Shown: in pieces, positions 11,209 to 20,347 of the stretch
Numbering within the stretch: the stretch's first letter is position 1
Layout: every line of letters begins with the position of its first letter
DNA from: Cladocopium goreaui
Taxonomy: Eukaryota > Sar > Dinophyceae > Suessiales > Symbiodiniaceae
Direction: 5' to 3'
DNA: 64,000 nucleotides
NCBI GenBank assembly: GCA_947184155.2
Contig: CAMXCT020000521.1
Span: 120,720-184,719 of the forward strand
The notes under the pieces: model-generated
Told to the model about the DNA's origin: nothing
Seen by the model: only the letters and a program-made list of their open reading frames with translations
Database searches by the model: none
Made by a program: the position numbers and the translations under genes

Positions 11209-11385
11209 CTTCACATGGATCAATCGTAGCATGATGACTCGAGGTCGACACCATGCGGGATGAGTGGAATTGGATCTCAATCTTGCTGAAGGTTTATATC
11301 TTCGGTGGCAGCCCCGGGGGACAGATTTTCTGGTGCGTTTTACGTAGGGAGATGGATGGCAATGGGGGAATGGGATGGTTATTGA

Positions 11386-11489
11386 TACCCTCTGGTGAAC
11401 TAACACAGCTATGGAAAATCACCATTTTTCATGGGAAAATCCACTATAAATGGTCATTTTCAATAGCTATGTTAAATTACCAGAGCGTA
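11386..11489. mobile_element. Family A element
   Basis: TACCCTCTGGTGAACTAACA ... GCTATGTTAAATTACCAGAG. Forward orientation of the interior; the two end cassettes are of different types. Confidence 0.9.
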
Positions 11490-11584
11490 GTTATTGTGGA
11501 CCATTCCCGAAAATTTTCTGCTAAGCACCAGTAAGAAAATCAGCAGACTTTTCTGCACTGCTGGTGTTTGTCGGCCAGCGACAG

Positions 11585-11682
11585 GTCTGCTGATGCTGCT
11601 GTACACGACCTTTCCCATCATGCTCAACATCTTCCTAGCATGGCTCACCTCTCAAAGGGCGTCAACCGTGGTACTTAGAGAA
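11585..11682 (+). CDS. Exon encoding a transmembrane helix
   Basis: After CGACAG the frame reads LLMLLYTTFPIMLNIFLAWL then TSQRASTVVLRE and stops being hydrophobic before a GAA|GTATGA donor. Length and phase (98 nt, phase 1 in, 0 out) are consistent with an internal exon of a multi-pass protein. A further candidate exon with GGSPGGQIFW lies at 11253-11330. Confidence 0.55.
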
Positions 11683-11697
11683 GTATGAAGCTATTTT

Positions 11698-11758
11698 ATA
11701 CAAATGTAATAGATATGTAATAGATATGTAATAGATATGTAATAGATATGTAATAGAT
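11698..11758. repeat. 11-bp tandem repeat (GTAATAGATAT)
   Basis: Five copies directly after the preceding exon. Confidence 0.9.
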
Positions 11759-11857
11759 GTCATTCCAATATCCTTCCAATATCATTATTGAATAAAAACA
11801 ATATAAAAATTAATACTAATATGTTTCAAAACCATTCTTGCTATATTTGGGAGGATG

Positions 11858-11922
11858 AACATCCATTTACCAGTTATTTGGGGTTCACTAGGGTACCAAG
11901 GTTTTGACTCATACCCATATGA
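11858..11922. mobile_element. Family G element, right half
   Basis: AACATCCATTTACCAGTTAT then CCAAGGTTTTGACTCATACC match the right half of family G. The left half is not recognisable. Confidence 0.65.
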
Positions 11923-11970
11923 ATATCTTCCTAAAAGTTGATCTCGATCTGTCTCAACCTATCGAGGCTC

Positions 11971-12067
11971 AGCTCGGCAATGGCTGGCTTAGACTTTGCC
12001 ATTGTCTGCGCGGGCATAGTTGCTGCAGGCTTCACTGGCTCCACCCTAGAGGATTCACCGGATCTGG
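11971..12067 (+). CDS. Exon encoding a transmembrane helix, abutting a family B element
   Basis: The frame reads AMAGLDFAIVCAGIVAAGFT then GSTLEDSPDL. The exon ends exactly where the family B element starts (GATCTGG|GTTTGTCTG), so the element's first two bases could serve as the GT donor. Protein not identified. Confidence 0.55.
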
Positions 12068-12176
12068 GTTTGTCTGAAAATGTTGGGTTTTGCTATTCCC
12101 AATGAAATAGCCATTTTATCATGGGATTGTCTCAGCAAAACCATTGGGAAAATGGGGTACACTATTTTCAGACACA
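12068..12176. mobile_element. Family B palindromic element, complete copy
   Basis: Starts GTTTGTCTGAAAATGTTGGG and ends ACTATTTTCAGACACAAC. The arms hold GT at the tip and TTTTCAG inside, a possible donor and acceptor. Interior AATGAAATAGCCATTTTATC matches the copy at 59527. Confidence 0.88.
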
Positions 12177-12282
12177 ACCATATGTCTATTGACCAGTTTG
12201 ATTATTAAATTAACTACAGTTGTTTGATTTGAACCACAGTTGTTGCCCCCATAGTGACCTCTTGAAAGTCAATATCTGCGAG

Positions 12283-12430
12283 GCTTATGCTGTTTCTTAC
12301 TGCCACCGGTTGGATCCTCAGTGTACCAAGATCCACTTCGGTAGGCCCATGTTTTTCCACACGGAGAGCACAGGTGCCTGGGGTTCCGGTCTACATTTTT
12401 GCCGGCATCATCATCGCAGACAACTGTCCC
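12283..12430 (+). CDS. Two hydrophobic exons (12283-12340 and 12374-about 12430)
   Basis: Exon one, after TGCGAG, reads LMLFLTATGWILSVPRSTS and ends at TTCG|GTAGG. Exon two, after GCACAG, reads VPGVPVYIFAGIIIADNCPW. The intervening intron would be only 33 nt, so an alternative boundary is possible. Both look like membrane segments of the same unidentified protein. Confidence 0.45.
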
Positions 12431-12574
12431 TGGGGTTGGGGCCTAAGATTTTCGGTCGAAAATCACAGGATTGCTGGATGGAACCCCATTTCGCTGATCA
12501 TCCCATGGTTCTTCTCTGTCAATATCAGTTATCAATATCAGTTACACTATTGTTACATCAGAACTAAACATGAC

Positions 12575-12700
12575 AGCAGATATAAATAAATAAAAAGATT
12601 AATAAATAAATAAATACATAAAAAGATAAATAAAGAAATAAGTAAATATATATATATATATATACATGTGTGTATATGTATATATATATATGTTGATATG
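12575..12700. repeat. AAAT / TA microsatellite
   Basis: AAATAAATA then (TA)n. Confidence 0.9.
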
Positions 12701-12719
12701 ATATCAGTTATATCCTCTC

Positions 12720-13165
12720 AGCTTGGTTGACGCATGTTGAAACCCACCCGCTCTCGTTGAGGCTTCGAAGCTGGAGCAGGGATTGCCATTGGCGTTGGCT
12801 TCGTGCTCCTGCTGTCGCCGTGATGATTCTGCATTCTGCAGATTCTGACACTCACTGAACTCACTTCCGTCACTGTTTCCTTCAGACTCAGATTGTTGAG
12901 GTACTCAAGCTGTTGGCCTGTGCCATGCAGCAGCACTGCGCCCCAGCATTCACACCTTTGCCGAGCTGTGTCAGCTGTGGGACGGTCCATGGATTCCATG
13001 TGTCCATCGGCCCATAGGAAGCTCATCGGAGAGCGCTTGGGGAAGTGGACCTTCATCCGGGCTCAGGCGGCAGTTGCAGTGCAGTTACGGCAGTGGCATT
13101 TGGATGTTGGATACGCGCGCCAGGTGGGTATCAATCAACCCATGATCAGGGCTTTGGAGGCTGGG
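12720..13165 (+). CDS. Long open GC-rich region, frame unresolved
   Basis: All three + frames are open over much of this stretch. One frame includes RKLIGERLGKWTFIRAQAAV and AVQLRQWHLDVGYARQ; another includes VLKLLACAMQQHCAPAFTPL. It is probably coding, but the reading frame cannot be chosen by eye. No family recognised. Confidence 0.35.
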
Positions 13166-13274
13166 AAATCCCGATGTTCATCCATTTTCGATTTCGGATT
13201 TCGGATTTCCGTATTGATTTCATAATCTCATCATACTACATAATACTTCATAATATGTATATATATATGTATAG

Positions 13275-13318
13275 AGATCAGATTAGATCAGATTAGATCA
13301 GATTAGATCAGATTAGAC
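13275..13318. repeat. 10-bp tandem repeat (GATCAGATTA)
   Basis: Four to five perfect copies. Confidence 0.95.
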
Positions 13319-13515
13319 TAATTTATATACTTGATGACATATTAGATCAGATAGATTATACATATATATATATTAGATGGATGACATTCCAATGTTGACT
13401 TTCGTGTGGAAAATCCACGGTGGATCCACTGGTCCCTAGGCGGTGTTGCGAAAACCCGGTTTGAGCCTGGGGAAAGTGTGGACCTCACTGCGGGAAAACG
13501 TGGGTTTTTACGTGT

Positions 13516-13624
13516 TACCCTCTGGTAAACTGTCACATAACTATGGAAAATCACCATTTTTGATGGGTAAATCCACAATTTCTATGGCAATTTTCAATAG
13601 CTATTTTGACATAACCAGAGGGTA
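13516..13624. mobile_element. Family A element
   Basis: TACCCTCTGGTAAACTGTCA at the left and TTTGACATAACCAGAGGGTA at the right. Left and right end cassettes differ. Confidence 0.92.
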
Positions 13625-14067
13625 AAGACAGTTAAAGACCCAAAATGCGGCGAAATGGCTGGATACTTCGGAAGAAATTAGAGCCATCGAACCGAACCAT
13701 CTCAGAATTTCAGAACCATTTGCCTGTGACAAAAAGACACCTAAAAACATCTTTAAACAGAACGAAATGGCTAAACCGGGCCTCCCATTTTTAGAAGCGA
13801 AAGGTCACTGGGCCATGATGCTCAGTGCAAATCTGGTGATATAAACCGCAAGTGTTGGGATAACGTCTGAGAAACGGGATCAACCGGAAATGGCATTTGA
13901 CCAACCTCAAATAGAGGGAGTTGGCGGTTGGCGGTTTCATTTATGTGTAAATTGTGCATCCTTCAGAATGGGATGAGGATGAGGATGAGGAGGATCATGC
14001 GTGACTACATACATAGCGCAGATGAATATTCACATTTTTGGGTTAGTGGAGCTGACTCACCGGCCTG

Positions 14068-14302
14068 GTGGTTTCAACATGTCCATGTTCAATCCCTTGG
14101 GATGACGATCCCATCCCAGGTGTCAATCCTTTGTGGAGGTCCAGACTGGCCCACTTCAGTCCTAGCTGGGATTTTGCGCTTGTCCCTGGTAGAATGCGAG
14201 ATTGGAACATTGCCAGAGCCTCAAGAACTGCCGAGAACTGGCTGAGTTGGCAGAACATCTCAGAAGGCAAAGCCATGTCGGAATGTGCAAGACAAAGACA
14301 TC
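14068..14302 (+). CDS. Candidate exon, unknown protein
   Basis: Open frame containing RLAHFSPSWDFALVPGRMRD and WNIARASRTAENWLSWQNIS. The codon use is like that of confirmed exons. Its start may lie at an AG between 14068 and 14130. No family recognised. Confidence 0.45.
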
Positions 14303-14413
14303 TGGGTATGGTTTCAAAGTTGAAAACCCATCCAAGTTTCTACACTTTCATTAACTTTCATTAACTTTCATTCGATTTTTGGAGCTGTTTCATCATTTCG
14401 GTTTCGGTCCCAG

Positions 14414-14540
14414 GCCCATCATTTTCTTTGTGGGGGCGTGCTCTCTGTCGGGCTCGTTCTATCTGAAGCAGGAGGAGAGTGAGGCACACCTCACGTGGTG
14501 GAAGCGGAGAAACCGACATAGGTTGAACCCAAAGATGGAT
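14414..14540 (+). CDS. Exon encoding a membrane helix plus basic loop
   Basis: After GTCCCAG the frame reads PIIFFVGACSLSGSFYLKQE then ESEAHLTWWKRRNRHRLNPK. A hydrophobic stretch followed by a basic segment suggests a membrane helix with a cytoplasmic loop. Boundaries partly fixed. Confidence 0.5.
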
Positions 14541-14567
14541 AGAAAGTGGATCGAATAAAAGGAAGTT

Positions 14568-14650
14568 TACCCTCTGGTAATTTAACATAGCTATAGAAAA
14601 TCACAATCTTTGGTGGGTAAATCCACTATTTCTATGGTCATTTTCAATAA
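14568..14650. mobile_element. Family A element lacking its right end
   Basis: Starts TACCCTCTGGTAATTTAACA but stops at TCATTTTCAAT. A 16-bp direct repeat, AATAAAAGGAAGTTTA, stands on both sides of the remaining part. Confidence 0.85.
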
Positions 14651-14754
14651 AAGGAAGTTTAGGTGAGTTTCGAGGATTCGTTTCGAGGATTCGTAGAGGA
14701 TTCGTTTCGAGGACTCGTAAAGCTATCCAATGATTCTCGCCGGTTAAGCCCACT

Positions 14755-14845
14755 GAAGCCACCACGTCCTGGTAAAGCGCCAGTTCTGGGACCGCATTGC
14801 GACCTTCATGATGTGCAACACTCAGAAAAGGGACCAGAATCAACT
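14755..14845 (+). CDS. Candidate exon, unknown protein
   Basis: After CTGAAG the frame reads HHVLVKRQFWDRIATFMMCN then TQKR. Coding-like composition. Probably an internal exon of the same membrane protein set. Confidence 0.45.
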
Positions 14846-14944
14846 TGTCAAATGATACATATATACATTGACACGTACATATATATATATATATGTATTG
14901 CATATGTATGTCTTATGTGTGAAGTCCATTTTTCATCATTTTCA

Positions 14945-15106
14945 ATGGCCAAATCCAAGAGCGGTGTTCAATCCAGACCGCTTCCGAGGTCTGCTTCAGT
15001 GCTTCTTTGTGTGCTGCTGCAGATCATGGGTGTGTGGGCCATTCAAACTGAGCTGGATCGGAATGAATGGGAGGCGCGAGTAGCAGCGCCGACGGCCAGA
15101 CGGTGA
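14945..15106 (+). CDS. Candidate exon with hydrophobic stretch
   Basis: The frame reads SASVLLCVLLQIMGVWAIQT then ELDRNEWEARVAAPTARR and a TGA. A second frame (DRFRGLLQCFFVCCCRSWVC) is also open, so the choice rests on codon composition. Confidence 0.4.
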   Translation: MAKSKSGVQSRPLPRSASVLLCVLLQIMGVWAIQTELDRNEWEARVAAPTARR

Positions 15107-15375
15107 TCTTTCGGGACAGAAAACAATGTATTGTCAACCGGAGAAATCCAAGCTGAAGGCGTGTGTATCATACTATATCATACATAGATAGATTAGTATT
15201 AGATGATTAGAATATACAGCCAAGTTATATAGCTATGCATCGTATAATATATATATATCATGAAATATATCTATATTAGTACAGATATATATGTTACTAT
15301 ATATATATAAAGATCTCAAGCACATACAGTAACATACATATTATATATTGATACAGTTGATACAGTTGATACATA

Positions 15376-15505
15376 TCCTCCGACGCCAGTTGACCAAGCC
15401 TTTGGAGCAAAACTTGTCCCTGGACCTCAGCGATGGCTCCGAAAAAATAGTGGGTTTATGATGGGTTTATGATGGGTTTATGATGGGTTTATGGTGGGTT
15501 TATAG
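15376..15505 (+). CDS. Candidate short exon followed by tandem repeat
   Basis: 15376-15448 reads LTKPLEQNLSLDLSDGSEKI. It is followed by four to five copies of a GGGTTTATGAT repeat (15448-15505), which is probably intronic. Confidence 0.35.
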
Positions 15506-15574
15506 TGAAATGTTTATGGGATCTTACGGAATGTGATGAAATGTTATGGATCTATTTGACATATAATATGAATC

Positions 15575-15690
15575 TATATGAGGATGGGTCAAAAGCTACT
15601 ACACCTCCTTTTGGCTATTTGTTTGGGTGGGTGAACATCCAGCTTTATTCGCCTTTTTTTGTGTTCACTAAGGTACAAGGGTTTTGACCC
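15575..15690. mobile_element. Family G element, degenerate copy
   Basis: GGATGGGTCAAAAGCTACTA at the left and TACAAGGGTTTTGACCCCTG at the right, with GGGTGAACATCCAGC inside. Confidence 0.7.
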
Positions 15691-15810
15691 CTGCAGTCCC
15701 CACCCCACTTTGGGTTCTTTTGGTCGGAAAGGACCTACTTATCCAACCCTACCTATCTAATCCTATCTATTGATTCAAGTTGTGACATATTTCCATACAA
15801 AAATTGCTGG

Positions 15811-15970
15811 GTGAAAGCAGTTTTACACCAGCTTTGTGACACATTTGGTGAAATTTCATGGATTTTTCCAAGGCACTTGGATTGGTTGGACTTCAAAGCC
15901 ACCCAAGTGGCCAAAAGCCGACCGCTGAGGCAAAATTCCGGTTTTTTCATATCACTTTTGGATGATTTTG
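15811..15970 (+). CDS. Weak candidate exon
   Basis: Open frame with HQLCDTFGEISWIFPRHLDW then LDFKATQVAKSRPLRQNSG, just upstream of a family A element. No family recognised. Confidence 0.3.
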
Positions 15971-15983
15971 GGATGTCTAAAGT

Positions 15984-16093
15984 TACCCTCTGGTAAACAT
16001 ACAAAAAGCTATGGAACATCACAATTTTTAATGGGAAAATTCACTATTTCTATGGCCATTTTCAATAGCTTTTTGTATGTTTACCAGAGGGTA
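15984..16093. mobile_element. Family A element with matching ends
   Basis: One of the copies whose two end cassettes are complementary: GGTAAACATACAAAAAGCTA at the left and TAGCTTTTTGTATGTTTACC at the right. Confidence 0.93.
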
Positions 16094-16289
16094 GTTGACG
16101 TGCATTGAAGTATGCAATTCAGGAGCTGAAGAATTGATAGGTATATATATAATATATATATATCTCATATATTTCAGGGATGTACACGTTTGGGGACTGT
16201 TTCAGGCTGAATCCTGGTTCATGTCCTGGTTGAACAATCTTGAAATCATGTTGAAGATTGGCTGAATGGGTCGGCAGTTGAACTTGTGT

Positions 16290-16323
16290 CTATATGCACA
16301 CTATATATATATATATGTATATC

Positions 16324-16388
<65 letters not shown>

Positions 16389-16395
16389 CAATGTA
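16290..16395. repeat. TA / TATATG microsatellite
   Basis: Alternating TATATA and GTATAT units. Confidence 0.93.
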
Positions 16396-16464
16396 TATAC
16401 TTTGATCATCATAGAATATGTTTAACATGTAAAACAACCGCCTGAAAAATGATCCCAGCCACAG

Positions 16465-16522
16465 GTGGCCTGAGATCCCACTCTGGCTGAAGCTGCTCAC
16501 AATTCTGGGTGTGCTTGGGCAG
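16465..16522 (+). CDS. Exon encoding a transmembrane helix
   Basis: After CCACAG the frame reads WPEIPLWLKLLTILGVLGQ and ends at GGGCAG|GTTGC. Phase 2 in, phase 0 out. Probably belongs to the gene whose last exons are at 17020-18250, but the junction between them was not resolved. Confidence 0.5.
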
Positions 16523-17019
16523 GTTGCAGACTTACCGAGACTCAGATTTTCTTCAAAACAACCAGAAAAACCTTGGATAAAACATGATAAAACCTTGGAT
16601 GGTCATATCTTGGATGGTCATACTGAGTCATACTGAGTCATTCTGGTGCGAACTTGACCAACATACCCTTGAGTTCAGTGAAAACTGATTGGGCTCCAAT
16701 TCTCGCCCTCGATTTTTCGCCCTCGCTCCAAGAATTCCATGGAAAATCCTGTGAGGTCATGACAGGCCAGCTTTTCTACTGGGTCTCTTCAATTTGTGCC
16801 TTGGATTTCTTGGATTTTCGCTGGGCATCAAAGTCGCACTAAAATTTGACCAAAGTCCAACACAGTACATTTGGCTACCTCCAAATCCACTGAAGGGGAT
16901 CATCATTTTCCCCTTCAGATGGCATTTTTGGGGTTTTTCTGGGGTGCCATTTTGGTATCATTTTTCTGCAAAAAAAGGTGAAAGGGATGAACTTTGTCTG
17001 CCATGTGGCTTCACCTGAG

Positions 17020-18250
17020 GCTTTGGCGAGTTCGAAGTGACCGATGACATCAACGAGCTGGTTCTGTGGGTGGACGGGAGCACAGGCTTAGTCCTGCTTC
17101 CAGGACGGAAAACGCCAGAAACGCCAGAAACGCCAGAGACACGGAGTTCCGCAGCCAGTGGCCTATGGGGCCATTGGGATACCCTCTGGTAAACATACAA
17201 AAAGCTATTGAACATGGCCCATTTATAGTGGATTTACCCATTAAAAATGGTGATTTTCCATAGTTATGTGACAGTTTACCAGAGGGTATCAGCCGAATCG
17301 CAGGACTCTTTGGCTGCGCCATTTGCCTAGGAGGTGCCTCAGAATCAGATGGAATGGTGGCGATAAAACATCCCCGAAGTGTTCTTTGGTTTGTTGTACC
17401 CTCTGGTTATGTCAAAATAGCTACTGAAAATTGATCAAATGGCCCAGTCGAAATAGTTGGTTTTCCCATGAAACATGGTGATTTTCCATAGTTTTTTGTA
17501 TGTTTACCAGGCCGGGTATTTGTTCTGTTTGTTCCGTCCCCATGTCGCATATCAACCACATCAACCACATCAACCGCATCAACCACAGGTTGGATCAGCT
17601 ATTTCGCCCTGGTGGGTTGGGTGAGACGGCAACAAGCCAAGCCCTTCTACGAAGAAGGGCAGCGTTTGGATCAGATCGAAAACCAGTGGAAGGACAAAAT
17701 CATGGGCTGAGCTATAGCTGCTATAGCTGCTATAGCTATAGCTGGGAGATGGTTGAGATGGCCGAAAACCACCGGCTCGTTTTTCAGTTTGAATCACTTT
17801 CTTTTCAGTTCACAGATTTCACAGATTTCAGACGTCGACACAGGAGCAACGCAGAATTCTGGCACAACAGCTGGTGGACAGCAGCGCTTGCGAGGAAAAC
17901 TGGCAGGACACCGGGTGCGTTTTTTGGGTGTGACAATGTGTGACAGCAGGATGGGCGTTTTTCTACCACAAATACACAGGAATAGACACAGTATATGAAG
18001 GTATTATCAAGGTATTATGAGGTCATATACTTTATACAAACATGTATATATATATATTGTCTATATATATATAAACATATATATTTACACCATTACCATG
18101 GTATACCCATGTTACCCATGTTACCCTGGAAAAAAACCCTTTCTTTATATAACAGGCTTGCCCTATCCCACTCAGGCCTTGGAGAATTTCCACACGGAAG
18201 CTCTTGAGATGGTGCGGAAGAATGCGGCCGCACAGATCGAAACTGAATGA
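17020..18250 (+). CDS. C-terminal five exons of a membrane protein
   Basis: Exons 17020-17188, 17293-17333, 17589-17692, 17832-17916 and 18156-18250 chain without a phase error to a TGA stop. The product runs from an acidic, probably extramembrane part (EFEVTDDINELVLWVDGSTG, then three PET repeats) through one membrane helix made from two exons (IAGLFGCAICLGG + WISYFALVGWV) into a charged, probably helical tail (QRLDQIENQWK; LENFHTEALEMVRKNAA). The donors are GT, GT, GA and GC. The first intron is essentially the family A element at 17180-17288; the second contains another copy. Upstream hydrophobic exons (9-16.5 kb) may be the same gene. I do not recognise the family, and an overall transporter or receptor role would be a guess. 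Confidence 0.65.
17180..17288. mobile_element. Family A element forming an intron
   Basis: Reverse-oriented copy between two coding exons. The proposed intron 17189-17292 starts at the G|GTAAAC in the left arm and ends at the first AG after the right arm (GGGTATCAG). Splicing restores a membrane helix in frame. The palindrome extends one to two bases beyond the element (GATACCC / GGGTATC). Confidence 0.9.
17397..17518. mobile_element. Family A element, hybrid right end
   Basis: Starts TACCCTCTGGTTATGTCAAA; the right end is GTTTACCAGGCCGGGTA rather than ACCAGAGGGTA. The GGCCGGG variant is otherwise seen only at 11104. Confidence 0.88.
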
Positions 18251-18604
18251 TCTGACTGGCGCTTAAATTGTGTTTGCGCTGAAACAAAATCCGTGGCTTT
18301 CTCCAAGAAAAAAAGGATGTATGAGGCAATTTTGCAAAAAAGGGGTTAGCCCGGATGGATAAGAGTTTTTGATGATCAGAGATTGTGACAGGTCTTTGGT
18401 TTTTCTTCGTGCCAGGATTTTTGGAGAAACCCAAAGGCTGTGAGGATGTAGTAGTCACGTAGTCACCTCATCAGTGATCCGCGAAGAGGTTTCTTGTTGC
18501 AACTCACTTGGAGATCAAAAAATTGCCAGCCAGCCTAACGAAGGTGTTGTGGATACCAGATATTACCAGATATTACCAGATACCATTCCTGGAACTGTCT
18601 TCTG

Positions 18605-19085
18605 TTGATGATTTTCAAAAAAAACGATTTGCCCACTGGCACCTGGTTCCGGGAAGTCATCCCGGGCAGGGGATCATGGGCTTTTGGCCCAGTTCCAGAT
18701 CTTGGGCGCCCAGGATTTTTCATAGCCGCATCATCTGAGATGATTGTGGTGCCTCGAGATTTTTGGCGGCCAGGGGAAGAAAACATGGTCGGTTCACGGT
18801 CGGTTGAACACGGTCTTCCGAACAAGGTGATGTTGCAATACCCTCTGGTAAACTAACATAGCTATTGAAAATGGCCATTGAAATAGTGAGTTTTCCCATT
18901 AAAAATGGTGATTTTCCATAGTTTTTTGTATGTTTACCAGAGGGTAAATCCTATTTGCACCCGTCATTTTACATGTTTGCTGGACTTGGAAAAAATGGAG
19001 TGGCCTGGCCTCTCACGAAGCACCCCCTGGACAACGAGGTTTGCCAAAGGAGTAGCTTCCAATGAACAAACTTGGTTTCCTGTTT
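18605..19085 (+). CDS. Possible two-exon coding region split by a family A element
   Basis: 18605-18847 is open and includes LPTGTWFREVIPGRGSWAFG and AASSEMIVVPRDFWRPGEEN. Removing 18848-18940 (GT to AG inside the element) joins it in phase 0 to 18941-19084, which reads RVNPICTRHFTCLLDLEKME and more before a TAA. The left part looks coding; the right part is weaker. No family recognised. Confidence 0.4.
18839..18946. mobile_element. Family A element, possible intron
   Basis: Left end TACCCTCTGGTAAACTAACA, right end GTATGTTTACCAGAGGGTA. The frame is open on both sides and stays open if the GT...AG part is removed. Confidence 0.9.
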
Positions 19086-19348
19086 AAAATCCGAAAATCC
19101 ATCGACATCTGTGAAAAACTTCAAGCATCTTCAAGCCATGGTTGTTCACTGGGCTATTTCCATCTATTTCCCACTTTCAAAGAAAGTTCGCCATTGAAGT
19201 CATGAAACGACGCCAGCGTTCTGCCACACATTGTGAACAAAAGAAGGGCGACAGCCGCGGAGAGCCACAGAAGAAACCTCCAAGTGGAGCATCTTTTTTT
19301 CGTATAGGGACAAACATAACCAATAGATAACCAGAAAGACAACCATAG

Positions 19349-19457
19349 TACCCTCTGGTAAACTGTCACATAACTATGGAAAATCACCATTGTTTATGGG
19401 AAAATCCACTATTTCTATGGTCATTTTCAATAGCTATTTTGACATAACCAGAGGGTA
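19349..19457. mobile_element. Family A element
   Basis: Same combination of end cassettes as the copy at 13516 (AAACTGTCACATAAC left, GACATAACC right). Confidence 0.92.
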
Positions 19458-19517
19458 TCCCTAAAGTATCCCCCCTACTATTGGACATCCCCAAGTTGTA
19501 TCGATTGCCACCTGCAG

Positions 19518-19640
19518 TTCAAACTCGTCGACTTGCAGCTGGATCGAGACACATTTCAAAAGGTCTGTGCACAGCAAAAGAGAACGCACGGTCGATCATC
19601 AGAATCCCTTCAAATTTGTTTGGAAAACGAGAAGTTAGGA
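19518..19640 (+). CDS. Candidate exon, unknown protein
   Basis: After CACCTGCAG the frame reads FKLVDLQLDRDTFQKVCAQQ then KRTHGRSSESLQICLENEKL and a TGA. Hydrophilic and probably helical. It may be split by a GT donor after ...TFQK. Confidence 0.4.
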
Positions 19641-19999
19641 TGAGCAAGGTTTGTCACTCCGTTGCCATTTCGCTGAAGTGCTAAGTGCACTAAGTGCACA
19701 TTCAGAACTCATTCGAAGCCAGATTTTTCTGCCAACAATTTTCAGGTCTTTGAAAGGAGGCTTCAACACACCAGCAGGTGCAGCCAGGTGATCAATTTTC
19801 ATGGAACAATTGGCACGTCCGCCGCCTCCTTTGGCCACCAACTCAGCGAAAACCGATGTCAATTTTTGGGTGGATCCCATAGAATCCACTGCCACGACAT
19901 GAATGGTGGTTAAGTCACCTGGTACATGGATGCTTGTGAATGGCTAGAATCTGGAGTTTCCCAGCTCTTTGCACTCTTGATTCCAGCTTGTTTCATACA

Positions 20000-20075
20000 T
20001 CAATATACATCAATATACATCAATAATCAGCAATAATCATCAATAATCATTAATAATCATCAATAATCATCAACT
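20000..20075. repeat. 9-11-bp tandem repeat (CATCAATAATC)
   Basis: About seven imperfect copies ahead of the oxidoreductase gene. Confidence 0.9.
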
Positions 20076-20347
20076 CAGCATTTTTTCAGCATGTTTCAGC
20101 CTTTTTCGCCATTTTTGTCGTCACTCTGTAATCCAGCGAACCAGTGGCGAGGCACATCGGATCGATTTCCAGCCATCTCCTCAGCGGACTTGGAGGGGAT
20201 GAACATGTCATATCCATGTCATATCCATGTCATATCGTGTACTTCTTGGTCGGCTTTGCCATGTCATGCCATGCAACTTCACCTTTGGTCGGATCGCGGT
20301 GCACGCGGTGCACGCGGTGTGAAATCAGGCGGAGATTGGGCCAAGCC

